Below the pieces are notes generated by a model. That model was not told where the DNA came from, ran no database searches, and was given only the letters and a program-made list of their open reading frames with translations. This document shows, in pieces, positions 61,125 through 64,000 of a stretch of 64,000 nucleotides of DNA. The translations under genes and the position numbers were made by a program. Origin of the DNA: a bacterium (GTDB lineage: Bacteria > Myxococcota_A > Bradymonadia > Bradymonadales > Bradymonadaceae); the NCBI GenBank assembly GCA_030427705.1, contig JAUIBR010000012.1, positions 62,001-126,000 of the forward strand, given 5' to 3'. Position 1 is the stretch's first letter. The number at the start of each line of letters is the position of its first letter.

Positions 61125-62297
61125 TTGACCAGATTTCTTCAGTTGCTCCTGGGCATCTTCGTGTGTTCCGTACTGTCGTGTTCGGACACACAAGATGCGG
61201 ATCTGGATGGCGGGAAGGACCTTGGCCGCGATCTCGGCGGCGAAGAAGAAATGCGAACAATCGAACCAACTCGGTTCACCATCGATGAGCTGAATCCAAC
61301 AGCAAACTGCGAACCTAGTGAAATCGCATTGGTGGATTCAGAATTTCATGGGCTTCCCAGTGAGCCCTCCCAGCGACAGGTTGACTCCGTAGTTTCGCTG
61401 AAACGAGAGGCTGAAGGACAAAGCGGGGACACTGCGTTGGTGCGCCATGTTTTTTGGCCCGGCACAATCGCCGACCAGGATGGTGTGAGCTTCAAAACGT
61501 CCGAGACGGCCACTCAGATAAACTTGGGGTTTGTGGGATTTGACTCTGGAAATGCAACCGTTCGCGTTTCCGCTCACAGGAACCTCGAGCCGATTCGAGT
61601 CCGCGCCAGACGGCTGCTTGAGGATGGAACAGCGGTGTACTTCGATCAGATTGCCCCAGTGACCTGGCAACAAGATGAACGATACGGAGTCGTGGTTCTG
61701 GAGATTGCCCCTTCCCAGACTCCGGGCGTTCACTCCATCACCATCATGCTTGAGATTGACTATGGATTTTCGAATGCCGGTAGGTTCGGACACGTTCAGC
61801 GAGCCATTAGGCTGAAGGAGTTTCATGACGTCGAGATGGGTCCCGCGATCGTGCGCCCGTGTCTACGTCCACCGAATCCGATTGATGTTCCACCGATTGG
61901 CACCGCCGAATATGAGTATGGGCCGACGTTGCGATTTAGTGGATTTGAACTGGACGAGTTCAAAGAATCCAAGTCTCCACAATCCGCTCAAATCGGTGAA
62001 ATCGTCGAGGTCGAGGTTTGGAAACGGTTGTGTTGTGATGCCGGACCAGAACCACCAGATTGGTTCCATAATGTCCTTTATGACCACAACGGTTCGTCAA
62101 TCTACTCGTGGCAAGAAGCGATGTCGGACGACGTTCAGCAATCCGAGGGTTTTCGAGGTTTCTCCCATGTTCAACAAGTGCGACTGCAGTTTTGGCAGCC
62201 AGGGCCCCACGAACTGCAGGTCTTTTCCGTCCATGACCTGGACAACGTCTTTCCGTTTCTTACGACGAGCAACCGTCTAATCGTCAACGTGGAGTAG
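61125..62297 (+). CDS. unrecognised lipoprotein (TTG start)
   Basis: 390 residues. TTG 61125 has GGGAG at 61113-61117 and gives MTRFLQLLLGIFVCSVLSC. An Asp/Gly/Glu linker follows. No known family; the mature part looks beta-rich. Its third-codon bases look more AT-rich than the neighbours by eye, which would fit later acquisition or weak selection. Ends 17 bp from the convergent MBL gene. Confidence 0.72.
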   Translation: MTRFLQLLLGIFVCSVLSCSDTQDADLDGGKDLGRDLGGEEEMRTIEPTRFTIDELNPTANCEPSEIALVDSEFHGLPSEPSQRQVDSVVSLKREAEGQSGDTALVRHVFWPGTIADQDGVSFKTSETATQINLGFVGFDSGNATVRVSAHRNLEPIRVRARRLLEDGTAVYFDQIAPVTWQQDERYGVVVLEIAPSQTPGVHSITIMLEIDYGFSNAGRFGHVQRAIRLKEFHDVEMGPAIVRPCLRPPNPIDVPPIGTAEYEYGPTLRFSGFELDEFKESKSPQSAQIGEIVEVEVWKRLCCDAGPEPPDWFHNVLYDHNGSSIYSWQEAMSDDVQQSEGFRGFSHVQQVRLQFWQPGPHELQVFSVHDLDNVFPFLTTSNRLIVNVE

Positions 62298-62314
62298 TGG
62301 GGTCAAGTAGTGGG

Positions 62315-63466
62315 TCACAGCCCAGAACTCACCACAGGATGCTGTGCCGCGGTCTCCCAGGGCACCTCGGGCCACCAACGGTCGAGTTTCTTCGGCGGGT
62401 CCGCAAGGTCGATAATTTGCCCCGGCTTCGGGATCACCACCTTCACATTTTGCTCTTTGGCTGCGACGGCCAGCCGTTCTGCGGGCTCGGTCCATGCGTG
62501 CAGTGCGAGGTTGAATGTGCCCCAGTGCACAGGAAACATGATTCCGCCGCCGACCTGTTTGTGCGCCGACACGGCTTGCTCCGGCCCAAGGTGCACATCA
62601 GCCCAGAGTTGGTTGTACGCGCCAACCTCCATGAACGTGGCGTCGAACGGGCCATACTCGTGGCCAATCTTGACGAAGTCGCGGTGCATCGCGGTATCAC
62701 CACTGAAGAACACGCTGTGGTTCTTTGACTTAACCACCCAGCTCGCCCACTGCGTCTTATTGCGGTCCATGACCTGACGCCCCGAGAAGTGTCGTGATGG
62801 CACAGCCGCGAGCGTGATGCCGTCAATCTTGGCTTCCTCCCACCAATCCAACTCCACGATCTGGTCACGAGGTACGCCCCAGTACTCAAGGTGCGAACCA
62901 ACACCTAGCGGCACGAAGTACTTGGTATTGCGCGTCTTGAACGCCATCACCGTGAATTCGTCCAGGTGGTCGTAGTGGTCGTGGGAAATCAGGATAGCAT
63001 CGAGCACGGGCACTTCGTCCCGAGGCAGCGGCGGTTCGTGGAAACGAATAGGTCCGAAGTGCGAAAACGGCGACACGCGCTCTCCCCACACGGGGTCCGT
63101 CAAAATCCGTTTGCCATCGATCTCGATCAACATGGTCGAATGCCCCAACCATGTCGCACGAAGACCTTTCTCGGCGTTGAAGTCTGCGCGAGTGCGCTTT
63201 TCAATCGGAGGAGGACTGGTCGGCTCGACGACCGCCGCGTTTGGCCCAAACCAACGTTGCGTGACCTCGAGGACATCGGGCTGCTGCTCTGGAATGTGGT
63301 TCTGAAACTGGCCATCCCCGTAATTCTCGGAGGCCTCAGCCTTCGTAAGCCAAGCACCGCTGGGCATCTTGCCCATCGACGTCCATGAGTCGGCGAGCAA
63401 GAACAGGGTGATAGCCAACAACGCGATGCCGCTGATTCCGAAAAACCAGGTGAGAAACTTCTTCAA
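62315..63466 (-). CDS. MBL-fold hydrolase, NAPE-phospholipase D-like
   Basis: 383 residues with TTG 63466 as start, selected because GGAGAG (63472-63477) lies 5 bp upstream and a membrane segment (LTWFFGISGIALLAITLFLLA) begins at once. ATGs at 63514 and 63562 are alternatives but lack an SD and would leave little room for the divergent promoter. Motifs: TWLGHSTMLIEIDG, metal site SHDHYDH, FSGDTAMH and PVHWGTF, plus PSRHFSGR, all as in N-acyl-phosphatidylethanolamine-hydrolysing phospholipase D-like members of the metallo-beta-lactamase superfamily. Substrate unproven. Confidence 0.85.
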   Translation of the reverse strand: MKKFLTWFFGISGIALLAITLFLLADSWTSMGKMPSGAWLTKAEASENYGDGQFQNHIPEQQPDVLEVTQRWFGPNAAVVEPTSPPPIEKRTRADFNAEKGLRATWLGHSTMLIEIDGKRILTDPVWGERVSPFSHFGPIRFHEPPLPRDEVPVLDAILISHDHYDHLDEFTVMAFKTRNTKYFVPLGVGSHLEYWGVPRDQIVELDWWEEAKIDGITLAAVPSRHFSGRQVMDRNKTQWASWVVKSKNHSVFFSGDTAMHRDFVKIGHEYGPFDATFMEVGAYNQLWADVHLGPEQAVSAHKQVGGGIMFPVHWGTFNLALHAWTEPAERLAVAAKEQNVKVVIPKPGQIIDLADPPKKLDRWWPEVPWETAAQHPVVSSGL

Positions 63467-63561
63467 CTCAACTCTCCGTGCTTTCTCTAGCCGTAAGATT
63501 CCACTTTCGGCCATAAGTTGTCGAGGCAACCAAAGAAAAATGGCACGAAACACCTCGGTCA

Positions 63562-63590
63562 TTGTCGAAAGGGCGACCTGACTCTACGAT
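63562..63590 (+). promoter_or_regulatory. candidate sigma-70 promoter of the DUF2330 gene
   Basis: TTGTCG at 63562-63567, exactly 17 bp spacer, TACGAT at 63585-63590, 24 bp before the ATG at 63615. Confidence 0.45.
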
Positions 63591-63614
63591 ACTGACCAAC
63601 CCAAGGTACAAATT

Positions 63615-64000
63615 ATGAGAATTCGACCTGTTTTCACTGCAGTAGCGCTGCTCATCGCGTTCGCCATCCCAACGTCAGCATGGGCGTTCTGCGGCTTTTA
63701 TGTGGGCGGCGGTGATGCCAAATTGTTCAACGACGCGACGCAAGTTGTTCTGATGCGCGGTGGTAACACCACCATCTTGAGCATGCAGAACAAGTACGAG
63801 GGACCCGCTCAGGACTTTGCGATGGTCGTGCCGGTCCCGCAGGTCTTATCTGAAGACAATGTGAAAACGCTTCGCAAGGAAGTCTTCGACACGGTCGACA
63901 CCCTTAGCGCACCCCGTTTGGTCGAATACTGGGAGCGCGACCCCTGCATGAAGCCCGGCGGGTTGGCTGATTTCGGGAGCATTGGAATCGGGGGGCTTGG
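63615..64000 (+). CDS. DUF2330 protein (3' end outside window)
   Basis: The first 128 codons are in the window and open at its end. Signal peptide MRIRPVFTAVALLIAFAIP...SAWAF, then CGFYVGGGDAKLFNDATQ, TILSMQNKYEGPAQDFAMVVPVP, which is the DUF2330 pattern. AAGG lies 8 bp before the ATG. Second member of this family in the window after 33287-34489, on the opposite strand and about 29 kb away. Confidence 0.87.
   Translation, partial: MRIRPVFTAVALLIAFAIPTSAWAFCGFYVGGGDAKLFNDATQVVLMRGGNTTILSMQNKYEGPAQDFAMVVPVPQVLSEDNVKTLRKEVFDTVDTLSAPRLVEYWERDPCMKPGGLADFGSIGIGGL

Noticed and set aside
60916-61128. 70-codon frame ahead of the TTG-start lipoprotein
   Set aside because: Weak ribosome-binding region, no signal or domain; overlaps the real start by a few bases.

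Overview
The window reads as chromosomal DNA of a free-living Gram-negative predatory or saprophytic deltaproteobacterial-type organism, most likely Myxococcota of the Bradymonadia (Bradymonadales) kind. The evidence is moderate-to-high GC, a great many lipoproteins with either Asn-rich (NNxNN) or Asp/Met/Gly-rich linkers just after the lipobox, an eukaryote-like Ser/Thr kinase with a TPR partner, several PAS hybrid kinases, DUF1552/DUF1592 proteins, and duplicated lipid-catabolism enzymes. This taxonomic call is inference from protein style, not a database match. I see no rRNA, tRNA, CRISPR array, transposase, integrase or phage gene.

Layout. 1-14.9 kb: a truncated VWA/YfbK-type lipoprotein, a possible small structured RNA, an alpha/beta hydrolase lipoprotein, a DUF3775 protein, a three-gene DUF1592-DUF1552-lipoprotein operon, RidA and MsrA facing each other, a yebC-lipoprotein-outer membrane protein operon, and the proton-translocating transhydrogenase pntAB. 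15-19.4 kb: a PAS hybrid kinase whose ATPase core looks degenerate, followed 59 bp later by a 703-residue protein that joins an LtrA membrane domain to a complete KirBac potassium channel. This fusion is the most striking gene in the window. 19.4-26.3 kb: Ser/Thr kinase-TPR and DUF4136-App1 pairs, then a beta-propeller/Cys-rich zinc ribbon/methyltransferase operon. 26.4-35.9 kb: asnS, and a five-gene minus-strand run (DUF2330, TPR lipoprotein, fructosamine kinase-like, intact hybrid kinase, SulP transporter). 36-38.2 kb: three tandem AIM24 paralogues with their own terminator. 38.4-45 kb: an acyl-CoA dehydrogenase behind a FadR-type palindrome, a porin-like protein, SDR, uridine kinase and a winged-helix (AlkZ-like) protein. 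45-49.5 kb: two tandem paralogous Asn-linker lipoproteins, and an S1-domain/TPR-like protein coupled to a hotdog protein. 49.4-57.3 kb: a lipid-breakdown operon (secreted lipase-like lipoprotein, TesB, acyl-CoA dehydrogenase) with an enoyl-reductase-like gene and an amidohydrolase. 57.3-64 kb: a wHTH membrane protein, a patatin-like lipoprotein, an 8-bp tandem array, an outer membrane protein bracketed by inverted heptamer-type repeats, an unrecognised lipoprotein, an MBL-fold NAPE-PLD-like hydrolase, and the start of a second DUF2330 gene.

Architecture. Operons are tight, with many 4-bp start/stop overlaps. Of eleven convergent gene pairs, ten have stop codons overlapping or within about 17 bp, so transcripts must end inside the opposing gene; the one roomy pair holds a textbook terminator plus the tandem repeats. 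Non-coding DNA is scarce. What there is contains short-period (7- and 8-bp) repeats that the genes do not explain.
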